64,000 nucleotides of DNA from Phycisphaeraceae bacterium (GTDB taxonomy: Bacteria > Planctomycetota > Phycisphaerae > Phycisphaerales > UBA1924): the NCBI GenBank assembly GCA_019636695.1, contig JAHBXD010000007.1, forward strand, positions 111,601 to 175,600. The letters are read 5' to 3'. The position numbers and the translations under genes are program-made. The notes under the pieces were generated by a model. The model was given only the letters and a program-made list of their open reading frames with translations, made no database searches and was not told where the DNA came from. Shown here one piece after another: positions 46,001 through 54,972 of this stretch (its first letter is position 1; every line of letters begins with the position of its first letter).

Positions 46001-46674
46001 CCGAGCGCGATCAGGCGCAGCGTCGGGCGGAATTGCGCGCGGCATATCGCTCATTGCTCGAACAGCAGGTGGCGCTGCGATCGGAAACCGCGCCGCTGAT
46101 CGACCTGGAACTGACTCGGCGCGATCGTCAACGGGCGAGAACACTCGGCGAGAAGCAACGCACCTTGCGCGAGTTGATGTCGGAACTTCTGACGCAGACG
46201 GCGGAGCTTGAAGAGGCCGCGATGTTTCGATTCGCACACGAGCGGCTCGATGCGGCTTCGCGAGAGGCCGCTGAAGTGCTGCTTGACGGTCGGGCAGATC
46301 GTGTGGTGCAACGACGACAGGATGGCATCGTGCGGCTGCTGCAATCCCTGCTCGAAGCGCTGGCCGAAGAATCCAGACCGCAGGATTTTCGGGATCATCA
46401 GGATGGCGGCAGTCAGGGACAGGGCGGCCAGGGAGGCCAGAACCCGCCCTTGGTTGAGGCAATCGTCGAGTTGAAGCTGCTGCGGGCGATGCAGCAGGAG
46501 GCCTTGGAGCGAACCAGAATGCTGGATGAAGCGAATGGTTTGGATGAAGCCGAGGTTCGCGAAGTGGCCGAGCTGCAGGAGGAGCTGATGCGTCTCGGGG
46601 AGGATTTGATTCGCCGGCTGACAAGGCCATCAGGGGCCGAATCGGGGGATCCTTTCTCAGGGATGCTGCCATGA
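43066..46674 (+). CDS. Large membrane-anchored coiled-coil protein (DUF4175-like layout)
   Basis: This 1202-residue protein has two or three N-terminal spans (about 45-80, AAWAVGAVLVLVVLDFLL and VIWGAGLAGLVICVRAW; about 170-190), a beta-rich extracytoplasmic part (about 200-580) and a very long coiled coil rich in Glu, Arg, Gln and Ala (about 590-1180). The layout is like the DUF4175/TIGR02302 group of membrane proteins, though this cannot be proved here. The ATG at 43066 follows GGAGG; a GTG at 43060 is the alternative. It overlaps the next gene by ATGA. A role as a periplasmic scaffold is inferred. Confidence 0.72.
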   Translation: MTARGRGHTTDRKAGAATASLRRVLTSLRARIRRLLVAEALMRMAAWAVGAVLVLVVLDFLLRFPRELRFVIWGAGLAGLVICVRAWVLPAWRFCPSLTDLALRIGRGGASPDAQTGEIVASGLDFSGESGKAEGLAPALAEKVILDAAARSAQVRVLASKLVSARRAGWAALWMVVLVGAGFGAHVAWPSTATIGVQRIVAPWSSASWPKPTQVVHAGEHGVHPMGLKLEVQGLLTRTRSALGKTPVFVRARIDIPGREPIENRVRLISQQRIEEIGGQRGELYKGELSIPPAEAGGAVEGWVEYRIETAHDTTGPVRIRLAAPPTIRSASVRMKPPVYASGIAGYSTGSGIRDLGPGVDERAVVGPMLAGSEVEIRIEFNKPIPREANDWTAAFHEAIESGSGEVQFEGASIVMKGVLAQSLRLDVRAVDGFGLEMSDYAGVFSFDVVRDEPPGASILEPMHDEAVLATAVVRVLAEGRDDVGVRSLSIEHQPARLPAGSASVAPEAAGSWNSIAIQSPEPALRQVRASVDVDLRELGLRAGEELWLTALVDDVYEMEGERHPPVRSALRRVIVIGESTFVERIRSELNSVRQAAQRIDDRQRDAAARLATTGPSEGVRQDQQAISEQIASQREVLERLSQRIATNRLDDPALTALVQDAIEAVREAGDASDRASGALEAAAEGEAEQAEAAREQTAVRDELHRLAEMLDRGQDGWLARRDVERLLEAQQELRELTDAIAGATAGRSIDQLSERELSELERIAQRQQELADRAEQVLDSLSERSRDLADVDPATASGFAQASTRGRQDQIASEMRRASDDVRQNQPGQAGGAQQRAMESLERMLADIEAAERNRHDMLRRALASILESLDGLIVQQRRELQALIAARAISVLEGRADAQLRIQVNTLGVLDQIERAGSELEVVARMVSDAATAQGEGVRALRSEPAADARAEEMAALALQRLEQAREEAQRIEQAAAERDQAQRRAELRAAYRSLLEQQVALRSETAPLIDLELTRRDRQRARTLGEKQRTLRELMSELLTQTAELEEAAMFRFAHERLDAASREAAEVLLDGRADRVVQRRQDGIVRLLQSLLEALAEESRPQDFRDHQDGGSQGQGGQGGQNPPLVEAIVELKLLRAMQQEALERTRMLDEANGLDEAEVREVAELQEELMRLGEDLIRRLTRPSGAESGDPFSGMLP

Positions 46675-47312
46675 GGCCGCTTGTCATGCTGTTGATCGGG
46701 GCATGGGCTGGGTTGGGTTTTGCGCGGGTGATGTCGCCGCCCGATCTGGATGAACTGTTGGGGCTGCCGCCCGAGCGGTCGACGCGAGGTGGAGCGTCTG
46801 GTGAGGTGTTGCCGGAAGCCCAGGATCCTTCGCGTGCGCAGCTCGAGCGCAGACTTGCGGCAGAGCAGGCGAATGAGCGATTTCGAGAAGCGGTGCAGTT
46901 GATGGGTGAATCGGCTCGGCGGCTTGGTGATGCTCGTGATGTAGGCATACGCACCCAGCGCCTTCAGCAGGAGATTCTCACCAAGCTTGATCAGGTGATC
47001 GCATCGGCACAGCAGGGAGGAGGGAGCTCGTCATCGAGTTCGTCATCGCAGCCTCCGCAGCAGCCGCAGCGCCAGCCCAATCAGGCATCGGCAGGTCAAC
47101 AGCAGGGCGACGGCGAGCGGGCTGACATGGGGCCACAGCACCGGGATGGTCCGCTGAATCCGGAACTGGCAACTTCCCATGCCGCATGGGGGGCGTTGCC
47201 GGATCGGGTGCGCGATGCGCTCGTGCAGGGAACCAATGATCCATTCAGCACGATGTATCGAGCGCTGACCGAGGCGTATTACCGCCGTCTGGCTGAGGAG
47301 CGTCCGCGATGA
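46671..47312 (+). CDS. Small secreted or anchored Gln/Ser-rich protein
   Basis: This 213-residue protein has an N-terminal hydrophobic segment (LVMLLIGAWAGLGFARV), a helical part (about 55-120) and a low-complexity stretch with eight consecutive Ser followed by Gln/Pro repeats (about 123-150). A conserved-looking C-terminus follows (AAWGALPDRVRDALVQGTNDPFSTMYRALTEAYYRR, reported here in two parts: AAWGALPDRVRDALVQG and NDPFSTMYRALTEAYYRRL). It overlaps both neighbours by four bases. Similar short proteins often sit at this place in planctomycete Bat-like clusters; the function is unknown. Confidence 0.72.
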   Translation: MRPLVMLLIGAWAGLGFARVMSPPDLDELLGLPPERSTRGGASGEVLPEAQDPSRAQLERRLAAEQANERFREAVQLMGESARRLGDARDVGIRTQRLQQEILTKLDQVIASAQQGGGSSSSSSSSQPPQQPQRQPNQASAGQQQGDGERADMGPQHRDGPLNPELATSHAAWGALPDRVRDALVQGTNDPFSTMYRALTEAYYRRLAEERPR

Positions 47313-48385
47313 CTCTAGCGAGCGTGTGTCTGCTCGGGGTGATGGGGTGGGCGCAAGGTGCAGCGCAGCCGGCCGAGGGGGCCGCACAGCCTTCGGAAAC
47401 GCATCTGACCGCGGAAAATATGGCCGCGCCTGATGAAATGCCGGACTGGCTGCTGAAGAGCGTCGAGCTCGGTCTGGCGCGGCTTGCCCGTGAGCAACAG
47501 GCGGATGGCTCATTCGGAGCGGGTCGGTATGGGGGGAACGTGGCGGTCACGGCGCTGGCGGGCATCGCGTTCATGGCGGACGGAAACTTGCCAGGACGCG
47601 GGCCGTACGGTGAGCACGTTCGCAAGAGTCTCGAGTATGTGCTGTCGCGTCAGGCTGAGAACGGGCTTTTCGTGGCCGAGGCATCGCAATCCCCGATGTA
47701 CGGACACGGTTTTGTCACGTTGTTCATCGCCGAGGTCTACGGCATGACCGCAGGCGGGGGCGACACCGTGCTGGCAAGGCGTACTCATGAAGCTCTCGTG
47801 CGAGCCGTGCGGCTGATCGAGCAATCGCAGAACTCGGAAGGCGGCTGGCGGTATAACCCGGTGCCTTACGACGCTGATGTCTCGGTCACGATCTGCCAGG
47901 TCATGGCGCTGCGATCGGCGAGGAATGCAGGGATTGAGGTCCGGAAAGAAGTGATTGATCGCGCCGTGGAGTATGTCAAGCGTTGCCAGAACCCTGATGG
48001 CGGATTTCGCTATCAGGCTGAGGCAGGGACAAGCCTGTGGGCGCGGTCGGCAGCGGGTGTCGCGACGTTGTATTACGCGGGGATCTACGAGGACGATTCG
48101 ATCACACGCGGACTGAGGTATGTGCGCGATCAGAGCCTGCCGGGGCGCGTTCCGCCGCAACGAGCACATTACCACTACGGACATTACTACGCGGTGCAGG
48201 CGATGTATCTTGCCGGGGGGGGATCGTGGGCTGAGTGGTGGCCTGCAATACGAAATGAAATGGTTGCGTCGCAGTCTCCCGACGGTGGTTGGGAGGATCG
48301 TTCGTACGGCACGGCTTATGCCACCAGCATGTGCCTGATCGTGTTGCAAATGCCCAAGCGTTATCTGCCGATATTCCAACGATGA
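47309..48385 (+). CDS. Prenyltransferase/squalene oxidase-repeat protein
   Basis: This 358-residue exported protein has a short signal peptide and several alpha/alpha-barrel repeats with QxxDGSFG/GG-type motifs: EQQADGSFGAGRYGGNVAVTAL, SQNSEGGWRYNP, CQNPDGGFRYQ and SQSPDGGWEDRSYGTAYATS. These are typical of the terpenoid cyclase/prenyltransferase-like fold. Catalytic DDxD-type motifs are not visible, so enzymatic activity is unlikely. It lies in the Bat-like gene cluster, overlapping both neighbours by ATGA, and may be a binding or scaffold protein. Confidence 0.82.
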   Translation: MTLASVCLLGVMGWAQGAAQPAEGAAQPSETHLTAENMAAPDEMPDWLLKSVELGLARLAREQQADGSFGAGRYGGNVAVTALAGIAFMADGNLPGRGPYGEHVRKSLEYVLSRQAENGLFVAEASQSPMYGHGFVTLFIAEVYGMTAGGGDTVLARRTHEALVRAVRLIEQSQNSEGGWRYNPVPYDADVSVTICQVMALRSARNAGIEVRKEVIDRAVEYVKRCQNPDGGFRYQAEAGTSLWARSAAGVATLYYAGIYEDDSITRGLRYVRDQSLPGRVPPQRAHYHYGHYYAVQAMYLAGGGSWAEWWPAIRNEMVASQSPDGGWEDRSYGTAYATSMCLIVLQMPKRYLPIFQR

Positions 48386-49605
48386 TCCGACGCCGCGTGC
48401 ATTATCCGTTGCTGGGGCTGGCGGTCGGTTTGATCGGCGTGCCGGTGACCGGTCAGCCGGAATCGCCCGTTGGTGTAGAGCGCACGCTGGTGCTGAGTGA
48501 TCTTTCCCGGGTGCCGATGCGGCTCGTGGGCATTGACGGCGGCACAGTGCGCGGCGTGGTGGACGGCCGAGTTCAGATTTTTGGCCCGGGAACCTGGGCG
48601 GCGGTGATCGGACAGGCAACCTTTTCGGATGAGGGCGAATCGACGTCCGAGAACACAATACGTTCGATGATCGAACTGACCGATGGTCAGCGCCTCGCGG
48701 GTGTTCTTCTTAGTGGTGGGAATGGCGAAGAGTTTTGGTGGGAGGTTGCCGGGCACGGAATTTTGAGCGTTCCGCTTGATGCCGTGCGCGCGCTGTGTTT
48801 TGACGGCTGCCCCGATCGGTGGGAGCAGACGCTCCGCGATGTCGTCGTGTTGCGAAACGGTGACCGCCTGGAAGGGTTCGTTGCGGCGATCGGTGACCGG
48901 ATCGAACTGGAATCGGCGGGGCGAGTGCTTGCGTTTGATCCTGCGTCGATCATTCGGGTGCAACTGGCGGCCTCGGCGCAGCAGGTCGAAGGCGCCATGC
49001 TGTGGCTTGCAGACGGGCAGGTGGTCCGTGTCGGTGCATTCGGGGGCATGGAAGGGGTGCGTTTCAGCATTCAGCCCGATTGGCCCGGAGATGCACAGAG
49101 CGAGGCTTTCAAACTCTCGGTGCGGATCGATGAGGCGGTGGCGTTGGTTGCGGATGCCGCGGTGTGGGCTCCCTTGGCGTCGCTAGGGATCGAGCGTCAG
49201 GGACCGGTGGCCGGACGTCGGTGGGCATCGCCTGTCATCGTGGGCGAAGTGGGGCCGGCGGGGTTGGCTGACCTGCGCTTGCCGGGGCCGATGTTTGTTG
49301 ATGTCCCCCTTCCGAGCAACGCGCGCCGGTTCGCGTGTGAGGTCGAATTGCCGGAAGATTCGAGGTTGTGGGGCGATTGCATCCTTATCGTGCAAAGCCT
49401 TGATCGGCGCGGCGGCGAGCATGAACTTGGGCGAGTGCGTGTGCACGGTGGCTCACCTCGAGGGGAAATCAACGTGGCGCTCGATGGCGTCTCGACGCTG
49501 CGCCTGGTGCTTGATCCAGGCCCGGGTGGGCCGATTCAGGACAGGATTATTCTTCGCCATGGGGTCCTGCTGCTTGGACGATCGGCGACCGTCCCACCTG
49601 AGTAA
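48382..49605 (+). CDS. Exported beta-rich protein, NPCBM-like C-terminus
   Basis: This 407-residue protein has an N-terminal signal (VHYPLLGLAVGLIGVPVTG), repeated modules of the form LTDGQRLAGVLL, LRNGDRLEGFVA and LADGQVVRVGAF in the first half, and a C-terminal domain (about 270-400) that resembles NPCBM/NEW2-type sugar-binding folds. That last point rests on pattern (RFACEVELPEDSRLWGDCIL) and not on a search. Its start overlaps the upstream stop by four bases, so it belongs to the same operon, where it is the last gene. It ends 75 bases before the stop of a leftward gene. Confidence 0.68.
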   Translation: MIRRRVHYPLLGLAVGLIGVPVTGQPESPVGVERTLVLSDLSRVPMRLVGIDGGTVRGVVDGRVQIFGPGTWAAVIGQATFSDEGESTSENTIRSMIELTDGQRLAGVLLSGGNGEEFWWEVAGHGILSVPLDAVRALCFDGCPDRWEQTLRDVVVLRNGDRLEGFVAAIGDRIELESAGRVLAFDPASIIRVQLAASAQQVEGAMLWLADGQVVRVGAFGGMEGVRFSIQPDWPGDAQSEAFKLSVRIDEAVALVADAAVWAPLASLGIERQGPVAGRRWASPVIVGEVGPAGLADLRLPGPMFVDVPLPSNARRFACEVELPEDSRLWGDCILIVQSLDRRGGEHELGRVRVHGGSPRGEINVALDGVSTLRLVLDPGPGGPIQDRIILRHGVLLLGRSATVPPE

Positions 49606-49680
49606 CAATTCAGGCGCAAGTGCGCGGACGATCCGGCTTGTGATCTGGCATGCCGCGAGAATTGGTGTCGGTTGCGGCAG

Positions 49681-51351
49681 TCAGTCCGGCTGCGGGGTGC
49701 GTGGTTCCCATCGGACACGGGCAGCACCCAGGAGCGAGCCAGTGGCGAGGGCGAGGTCGATCTGAGCCAATTGATATTCGACAATGGAGCGGATCTCCGC
49801 GCTCTCGGCATCGGCCAGCCGTGTCGCGGCATTGAGTACATCTGTAGACGTCGCAGTGCCGGCGTTGAACTGACGGGTTTCGGCCTCAAAGGCGCGTCGG
49901 TTCAGCACAACAGATTGCCGCGCGGCAAGAATGCGCTGCCAACCGGCCTCAAGGCGGTCGACGGCGTCGAAGACCTCCTGCCTGATAGTCTGCTCGCGAG
50001 CCTGCTTTGTCGAAAGGCGCTGAAGGCGTGTAAGGATGGACTGGCGAAGACGGGCTTCGGCCGCGCGGTTGCCGAGAGGCACTTCGGCCCGGAGACCGAT
50101 CGTCCAGTCGGTATAGTCGTTATCGCTGAGCTGGCGGAAGGCATCGCCGAAATCGCCGCCGAGGCCGTTGACACGGTAAGTCAAGTCCGCGTTGAGCAGC
50201 GGCAACAATTCGGATTGGCGAAGACGAACATTGGCGGCATCGGCGAGAAGTTGCAGTTCGATCTCCAACAAATCCATGCGTTGCGCCACGGCAATATCCA
50301 CCAGTTCGGCTGCGCGAAGTGAATACCGAACAGGATCAGGCGGGGATGTCGGCAGCAGAGGCGTGGGTGAGTCGACGTCAAGCCCCGGAGCGTTGATGCG
50401 TCGTTTGAGTTCGCGTTGCTCACGCAACACAATCTGCTCGGATTGAAGAATGGCATCAAGCCGATCGGCCAGGCCCGCTTGCGCACGGAGGACTTCGATC
50501 TCGGCGACACGTCCTGCGGCGAACTGGCGCTCGGCGCGTTCGAGCTGCGCGCGGGCCAGTTCATATTGCTTTTGCCTGACCGAAAGTTCTTCGCGCGCGC
50601 GGTAGAGCGCCCAGTAGGATCGGTCGATTCGGGCAAGCTCGTTGATGATGGCGAGCGTGGTGCGGGCTTCGGAGATTTGCCGGTTGTACGACGCGATGCG
50701 AATGCCGTGCGTCGCGGCGAAGCGACCGGCGTTGCGAAGCAAGGGCTGGCTGAGAGTCAGTTCGAGATCGGTTTCATACGAGGGGTTGAGAGTCGAAAAG
50801 GTATTATTCGTTTCGATGCGATTGACCGGCAGCGAGATCTGGGCCGTACCGCCTGTGCGCAACGGAATGCGTACGCCGGGTTCGAGGGTCAAAAATTCCT
50901 GCTGAGCGGCATTGAGGGTGCTTGCCGTCGGTGTATCGGTATCGACATAGCGGGCATTGGCGAAGAACACCGCTTCAAAAGCAGCTTCCTGCGCGGAAAG
51001 ACTGGTATTGGCGATGGATGGTTCGACCAAGGCCACCTGCAGATCAAGATTGCGAGCGAGCGCCCAGGCTCGACAATCTGCGATCGAGATGGGCAGCGGA
51101 TCATCAGGCGTCAGCAATGTCGGCAGATGGAGATGGCCGGCCGGGTCATGCGGCGGGGTTGGTTGCCGAAACGTGCCGAGATCAAGAACTTCAGCCGTAC
51201 GAAGCCGGTTCGGCGAGACAATGCCGCCGTAATCGGTAGGGTGCGAGGTGAAGGGGTTCATGCATCCGGGGATGGTTGCGAACAACACTGCCGCACAACA
51301 CGTGACCGGTAATCCGGGTGCGGAGTATCGACGGAGGCGATTGTGGGCCAT
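49681..51351 (-). CDS. TolC/OprM-type outer membrane efflux lipoprotein
   Basis: This 556-residue protein has a signal ending in a lipobox-like FATIPGC. It then shows the two long helical repeats of the outer membrane factor family, recognisable by SLSQPLLRNAGRFAATHGIRIA, LARIDRSYWALYRAREELSVRQKQYELARAQLERAERQF (in parts) and GNRAAEARLRQSIL. Such proteins form trimeric exit ducts. It is the third gene of a leftward adaptor-ATPase-permease operon, so it is the probable outer membrane partner. The start at 51351 is preferred over 51399 by lipobox position. Confidence 0.88.
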   Translation of the reverse strand: MAHNRLRRYSAPGLPVTCCAAVLFATIPGCMNPFTSHPTDYGGIVSPNRLRTAEVLDLGTFRQPTPPHDPAGHLHLPTLLTPDDPLPISIADCRAWALARNLDLQVALVEPSIANTSLSAQEAAFEAVFFANARYVDTDTPTASTLNAAQQEFLTLEPGVRIPLRTGGTAQISLPVNRIETNNTFSTLNPSYETDLELTLSQPLLRNAGRFAATHGIRIASYNRQISEARTTLAIINELARIDRSYWALYRAREELSVRQKQYELARAQLERAERQFAAGRVAEIEVLRAQAGLADRLDAILQSEQIVLREQRELKRRINAPGLDVDSPTPLLPTSPPDPVRYSLRAAELVDIAVAQRMDLLEIELQLLADAANVRLRQSELLPLLNADLTYRVNGLGGDFGDAFRQLSDNDYTDWTIGLRAEVPLGNRAAEARLRQSILTRLQRLSTKQAREQTIRQEVFDAVDRLEAGWQRILAARQSVVLNRRAFEAETRQFNAGTATSTDVLNAATRLADAESAEIRSIVEYQLAQIDLALATGSLLGAARVRWEPRTPQPD

Positions 51352-51413
51352 AGGGCGAGCACTCGGAATGAGGATCGGGTGTGCCATGCCGGGGCGCATG
51401 TCCGGATGATGGG

Positions 51414-52676
51414 TTACTCGTGCCTCAAGGCTTCGATGGGGTCGAGTCGTGCGGCTTTCAGCGCTGGGAACATGCCGAAGATCACACCGGTCGCGGCACT
51501 GAAGCCGACGGAGAGCACTACGGCCCAGGCCGGAACGAGCGCGTCTTTGAGCGGGAAATTCGGAATCGACCGCATGCCTTCAACCATGAGCTGACCGAGG
51601 ACGAGGCCGATGGCGCCGCCGAGAAGGCAGAGCGTCACGGCCTCGACAAGGAATTGGGCAAGGATGACGCTCGACTTGGCCCCGACAGCCTTGCGGAGTC
51701 CGATTTCCCGTGTGCGTTCGGAAACGCTCACGAGCATGATGTTCATGATGCCGATGCCCCCGACAAGCAGGCTGATGCCGACGATGCCCCCGGCGCCCGC
51801 GGTTATCGCGCCGGCGAGCCGATTGAACTGATCGATGAACTGCTGGATAACGCGAACCTCGAATGTGTCGAGGTCTTCAGGGCCGATCTCGCGGAGTTTT
51901 CGGAGCACGAAACGTATTTCGGCGATGGCATCATCGGCGTTGCCGGTATCTTTCAGGCGCGTCCATGCGAAGTTGATCCAGCCGTCAGGGTTCATTTCCA
52001 TCGCGGTCGTGAGCGGGATGAAGACCTCGGCGTTGCTTTCGCGGCCTCCGAACATCGCGGAAAACTGGATGGTCTCGACGACGCCCACCACGAGAAAGCG
52101 TTGTCCGGAAAGATTGACATATTGGCCGGTCGGATCGATATTGAGTCCGAGTTCTTCGATGCCTTTATCGTTGATGAGGCAGACTCGTCGTGCCTGGTCC
52201 ATGTCTATGGCGTTGAAAGTTCGGCCGCGTATGACCTGCCGGCCTTCGACATCGTGCCATTCGGGCACAATGCCGATTGTGGAGACGGCATCGATACGTT
52301 CGCCGCCGAACTCGATGCTGTACCCTCCGAAGAACATCGGTGATACGAGGTCGATCGCATCGACACGCTCACGAATGGCTTCGATTTCATGAAGGGTGAG
52401 CTGCACGTCGCGGATAGAATGCGTCCCGCGCATTGAGGGTGGGAGCGTGCCGTCGACCCAGACCTTGCGCGTGCCGAATTTCTCAAACTCGTTGAGAATG
52501 TTCTGACGCAGGCCCTGCAGCGCTGCGATGACCGCGATGATCGAACTCACGCCGATGATGATGCCAAGGGTGGTGAGGAGCGAGCGGACTTGATTTGCCC
52601 AGATCTGCTGAAGGGCCAGAACAACCGTCTGTACGCCGAGCCGAGCAATGGCGACGCCGAGCGCAAGGGGGTTCAC
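51414..52676 (-). CDS. macB: MacB-type ABC transporter permease
   Basis: This 420-residue protein has the four-span MacB/FtsX layout. A first span near 25-50 ([24 protein letters not shown]) is followed by a large periplasmic domain (about 60-280). Three C-terminal spans follow: [49 protein letters not shown] and [31 protein letters not shown]. The last segment is a signature of this family. Its ATPase is a separate gene, overlapping by four bases, so the transporter is of the split MacB type. Confidence 0.9.
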   Translation of the reverse strand: MNPLALGVAIARLGVQTVVLALQQIWANQVRSLLTTLGIIIGVSSIIAVIAALQGLRQNILNEFEKFGTRKVWVDGTLPPSMRGTHSIRDVQLTLHEIEAIRERVDAIDLVSPMFFGGYSIEFGGERIDAVSTIGIVPEWHDVEGRQVIRGRTFNAIDMDQARRVCLINDKGIEELGLNIDPTGQYVNLSGQRFLVVGVVETIQFSAMFGGRESNAEVFIPLTTAMEMNPDGWINFAWTRLKDTGNADDAIAEIRFVLRKLREIGPEDLDTFEVRVIQQFIDQFNRLAGAITAGAGGIVGISLLVGGIGIMNIMLVSVSERTREIGLRKAVGAKSSVILAQFLVEAVTLCLLGGAIGLVLGQLMVEGMRSIPNFPLKDALVPAWAVVLSVGFSAATGVIFGMFPALKAARLDPIEALRHE

Positions 52677-53443
52677 CGTTGGTCTCCTGCGGTACGTGCC
52701 GCGACCGCTGCGAGTGACGCGGTCACCGAGGCCTGCCGGAGATACTCGCGGTGGATGGGGTCGAGGTCTGTGGGAAAGTCGCTCAGGATCCGGCCGTCTC
52801 GAAGTCGCACGATACGTTCGGCATGACCGGCGACATCTTCTTCGTGGGTGACGATGACGATCGTCTGCCCTTCTGAATGAAGCTGCTTGAAAAGTCGAAT
52901 GATGTCGAGGCTGGTGGTGCTGTCAAGATTCCCCGTAGGTTCATCGGCAAGAATAAGTGACGGCCGGTTGACAAGTGCGCGCGCGATGGCGACTCGCTGA
53001 CGTTGACCGCCGGAGAGCTGATTCGGCCGGTGCCGCATGCGGTCGCCGAGTCCGACACGTTCGAGGGCCTGCTTGGCCAGCGAACGGGCGCTCAGCCAGT
53101 TCGCACGTGAGTAGATCATCGGGAGCATGACATTCTTGAGCGCCGATTGGCGATTCAAGAGCTCAAAGCTTTGAAAGACGAAGCCGATACGTTCGTTGCG
53201 TACGCGGGCGAGGGCTGAGCCATTCATACGGTGTGTCGGGCGGCCGTCAAGCAGATATTCTCCGACCGTCGGACGGTCGAGGCAGCCGAGAATGTTCATC
53301 AACGTGCTTTTGCCAGAGCCGCTGGCGCCCATGATGGCGACAAATTCGTTGCGCTGAATGCTGAGATCGACTCCGCGAAGCGCGTGTACACGCTCTTCTC
53401 CGACGCGATAAATCTTCTCAAGTTTACGGATTTCGATAGTCAT
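52673..53443 (-). CDS. MacB/LolD-type ABC transporter ATP-binding protein
   Basis: This 256-residue ATPase has Walker [19 protein letters not shown], the signature [19 protein letters not shown], Walker [14 protein letters not shown] and the His switch [12 protein letters not shown]. These are the classical features of the MacB/LolD (MJ0796) group. It overlaps the adaptor gene upstream and the permease gene downstream by four bases each, showing tight co-translation. A C-terminal tail after about residue 225 is not conserved. Confidence 0.94.
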   Translation of the reverse strand: MTIEIRKLEKIYRVGEERVHALRGVDLSIQRNEFVAIMGASGSGKSTLMNILGCLDRPTVGEYLLDGRPTHRMNGSALARVRNERIGFVFQSFELLNRQSALKNVMLPMIYSRANWLSARSLAKQALERVGLGDRMRHRPNQLSGGQRQRVAIARALVNRPSLILADEPTGNLDSTTSLDIIRLFKQLHSEGQTIVIVTHEEDVAGHAERIVRLRDGRILSDFPTDLDPIHREYLRQASVTASLAAVAARTAGDQR

Positions 53444-54969
53444 CCGTCGATCGACTCCGGCGCATCGGATGAAGATGGTGCGTGGGCATGCGCGGGCACG
53501 GTCGGCGCTTCGTCCGTACGTACAGCCTGACCGTGTCGGAGCGTCTGCAGTACGCTCGATGGGCCGACAATGATGTTCTCGCTGCCTTCAAGTCCTTCAA
53601 GGATGACGGTGTTGGCCAGATCACTTACACCGACACGAACAGGCACGGCGAGGGCGCGACCTTCGTGCATACGGAATACAACCGTTGTGAAAGGCCGCGT
53701 CACATCGATGATTGTCGAAGCATCGACGATTTCGCGAGGAAGCTCGTCGACACGTCGGTTCAATACGGCCTGGCTGGGAACCTGCAATGCATTCTTGACG
53801 GTCTGGACATCAATTTCACAACTGGCGCTCAGGCCCGAGCGCAGAGGCGAGTCGGGCCTCAGGCGGACCGGCACATCGACTTCGAAGTAGTTGGTGCCAT
53901 CGCGCCAGGTCCTGCGCAGATGTCCGATGCGCTCCACGGTGCCTTCAAACACGGTTGCGGGGTAAGCATTAAAATAGACGCGGGCCGTTTGTTCCTCCGC
54001 CACGAAGGCGATGCTGCTTTCGCTTACCCGGGCTTTGAGGATCATGTCGTCGAGATCGGCGATTTCCATGATGACGCTGGCGGGATTGTTGAATGTGCCG
54101 ACGAGCACGAGTTCGCCTTCTTCGGCTTCCAGCAGCGTAATAAGGCCGTTGATAGGCGCACGAATCGTGCAATTCTGAAGGTCTTTCTGCGCGCGCCTGA
54201 TATTCGCTTTGGCGATATCGACAGATGCGCCTGCGGCGAGCACTTCTGCCTGTGCACGTTGGATCTCCTGATTGGCGATCTCAATGGCGGCTTCGGCGCT
54301 CCGGAGCCGCGATGCGGCTTGCAGGTACGTTGCTTCAGCCCGATCCAGTTCGCTCTTGGGGACATCACCCGAGTCGTACAACTCGCGAGAACGGCCGACT
54401 TCGGCGAGGGCTTCGCGATAGGCCGCCTCGGTGCCTGCGTGAGCGGCCTGTTGGCTGCGGAGGGTTGCTTCGGCAGACGCCTTGGCGACGTTCGCCTGCA
54501 ACTCGCGGGCAGAGGCAGACCGCAGACCGGCCTGGGCGGATTCGAGCGCTGCCTGAAACTCCTCGTCATCGAGCTGAACGATGATGTCCCCCTCGCGGAC
54601 ACGCTCCCCCTGGCGGAAGGGGAGTTTCTTAATCCGGGCGACGACCTGCGCACTGATCCGTCGATTGGAGCGAGATTCAACAATGCCAGGGGCACTCACG
54701 CTCCGGGTCAGATCCTTGCGAGAGACGGTGACGGTGCGGACCAGCGTCGTGGTGTCGCGTTTGCCGACCAGGGATGACTGCTTCAGGAGCAGGTAGCCCC
54801 CTCCGCCGCAGAGCACGACGATGGCAAGGGAGGCGCCAAGAACCCATTTCCACACGTCGCGTCCCTCCAGGCAGGAAGATGCAGCCGGCACCGAGGCGGG
54901 CGAAGCAGCCATAATCATTGGCAAGTCGGCCGGCCGGGTTTCGGTGGCGAACAGGTCGGGTATGCTCAT
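53440..54969 (-). CDS. macA: MacA/HlyD-type periplasmic adaptor
   Basis: This 509-residue protein has a short N-terminal stretch, one membrane span (about 43-65, [19 protein letters not shown]) and the membrane-fusion-protein order: a beta-barrel piece and lipoyl half ([40 protein letters not shown]), a long alpha-hairpin (about 135-245), the second lipoyl half ([20 protein letters not shown]) and a beta-barrel. It is the adaptor linking the MacB-like transporter to the TolC-like duct. The start at 54969 lies three bases from the divergent MlaF-like gene; a start at 54918 (MIMAASP) is possible. Confidence 0.88.
   Translation of the reverse strand: MSIPDLFATETRPADLPMIMAASPASVPAASSCLEGRDVWKWVLGASLAIVVLCGGGGYLLLKQSSLVGKRDTTTLVRTVTVSRKDLTRSVSAPGIVESRSNRRISAQVVARIKKLPFRQGERVREGDIIVQLDDEEFQAALESAQAGLRSASARELQANVAKASAEATLRSQQAAHAGTEAAYREALAEVGRSRELYDSGDVPKSELDRAEATYLQAASRLRSAEAAIEIANQEIQRAQAEVLAAGASVDIAKANIRRAQKDLQNCTIRAPINGLITLLEAEEGELVLVGTFNNPASVIMEIADLDDMILKARVSESSIAFVAEEQTARVYFNAYPATVFEGTVERIGHLRRTWRDGTNYFEVDVPVRLRPDSPLRSGLSASCEIDVQTVKNALQVPSQAVLNRRVDELPREIVDASTIIDVTRPFTTVVFRMHEGRALAVPVRVGVSDLANTVILEGLEGSENIIVGPSSVLQTLRHGQAVRTDEAPTVPAHAHAPSSSDAPESIDG
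54961..54966 (+). promoter_or_regulatory. -10-like box giving a possible leaderless mlaF mRNA
   Basis: TATGCT ends six bases before the GTG at 54973, which puts the expected transcription start on the start codon. It overlaps the first codons of the divergent adaptor gene. Confidence 0.35.
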
Positions 54970-54972
54970 CGT

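Noticed and set aside
53482..54777. Rightward 431-codon frame
   Set aside because: Antisense to the MacA-like adaptor, whose lipoyl and hairpin pattern is clear.
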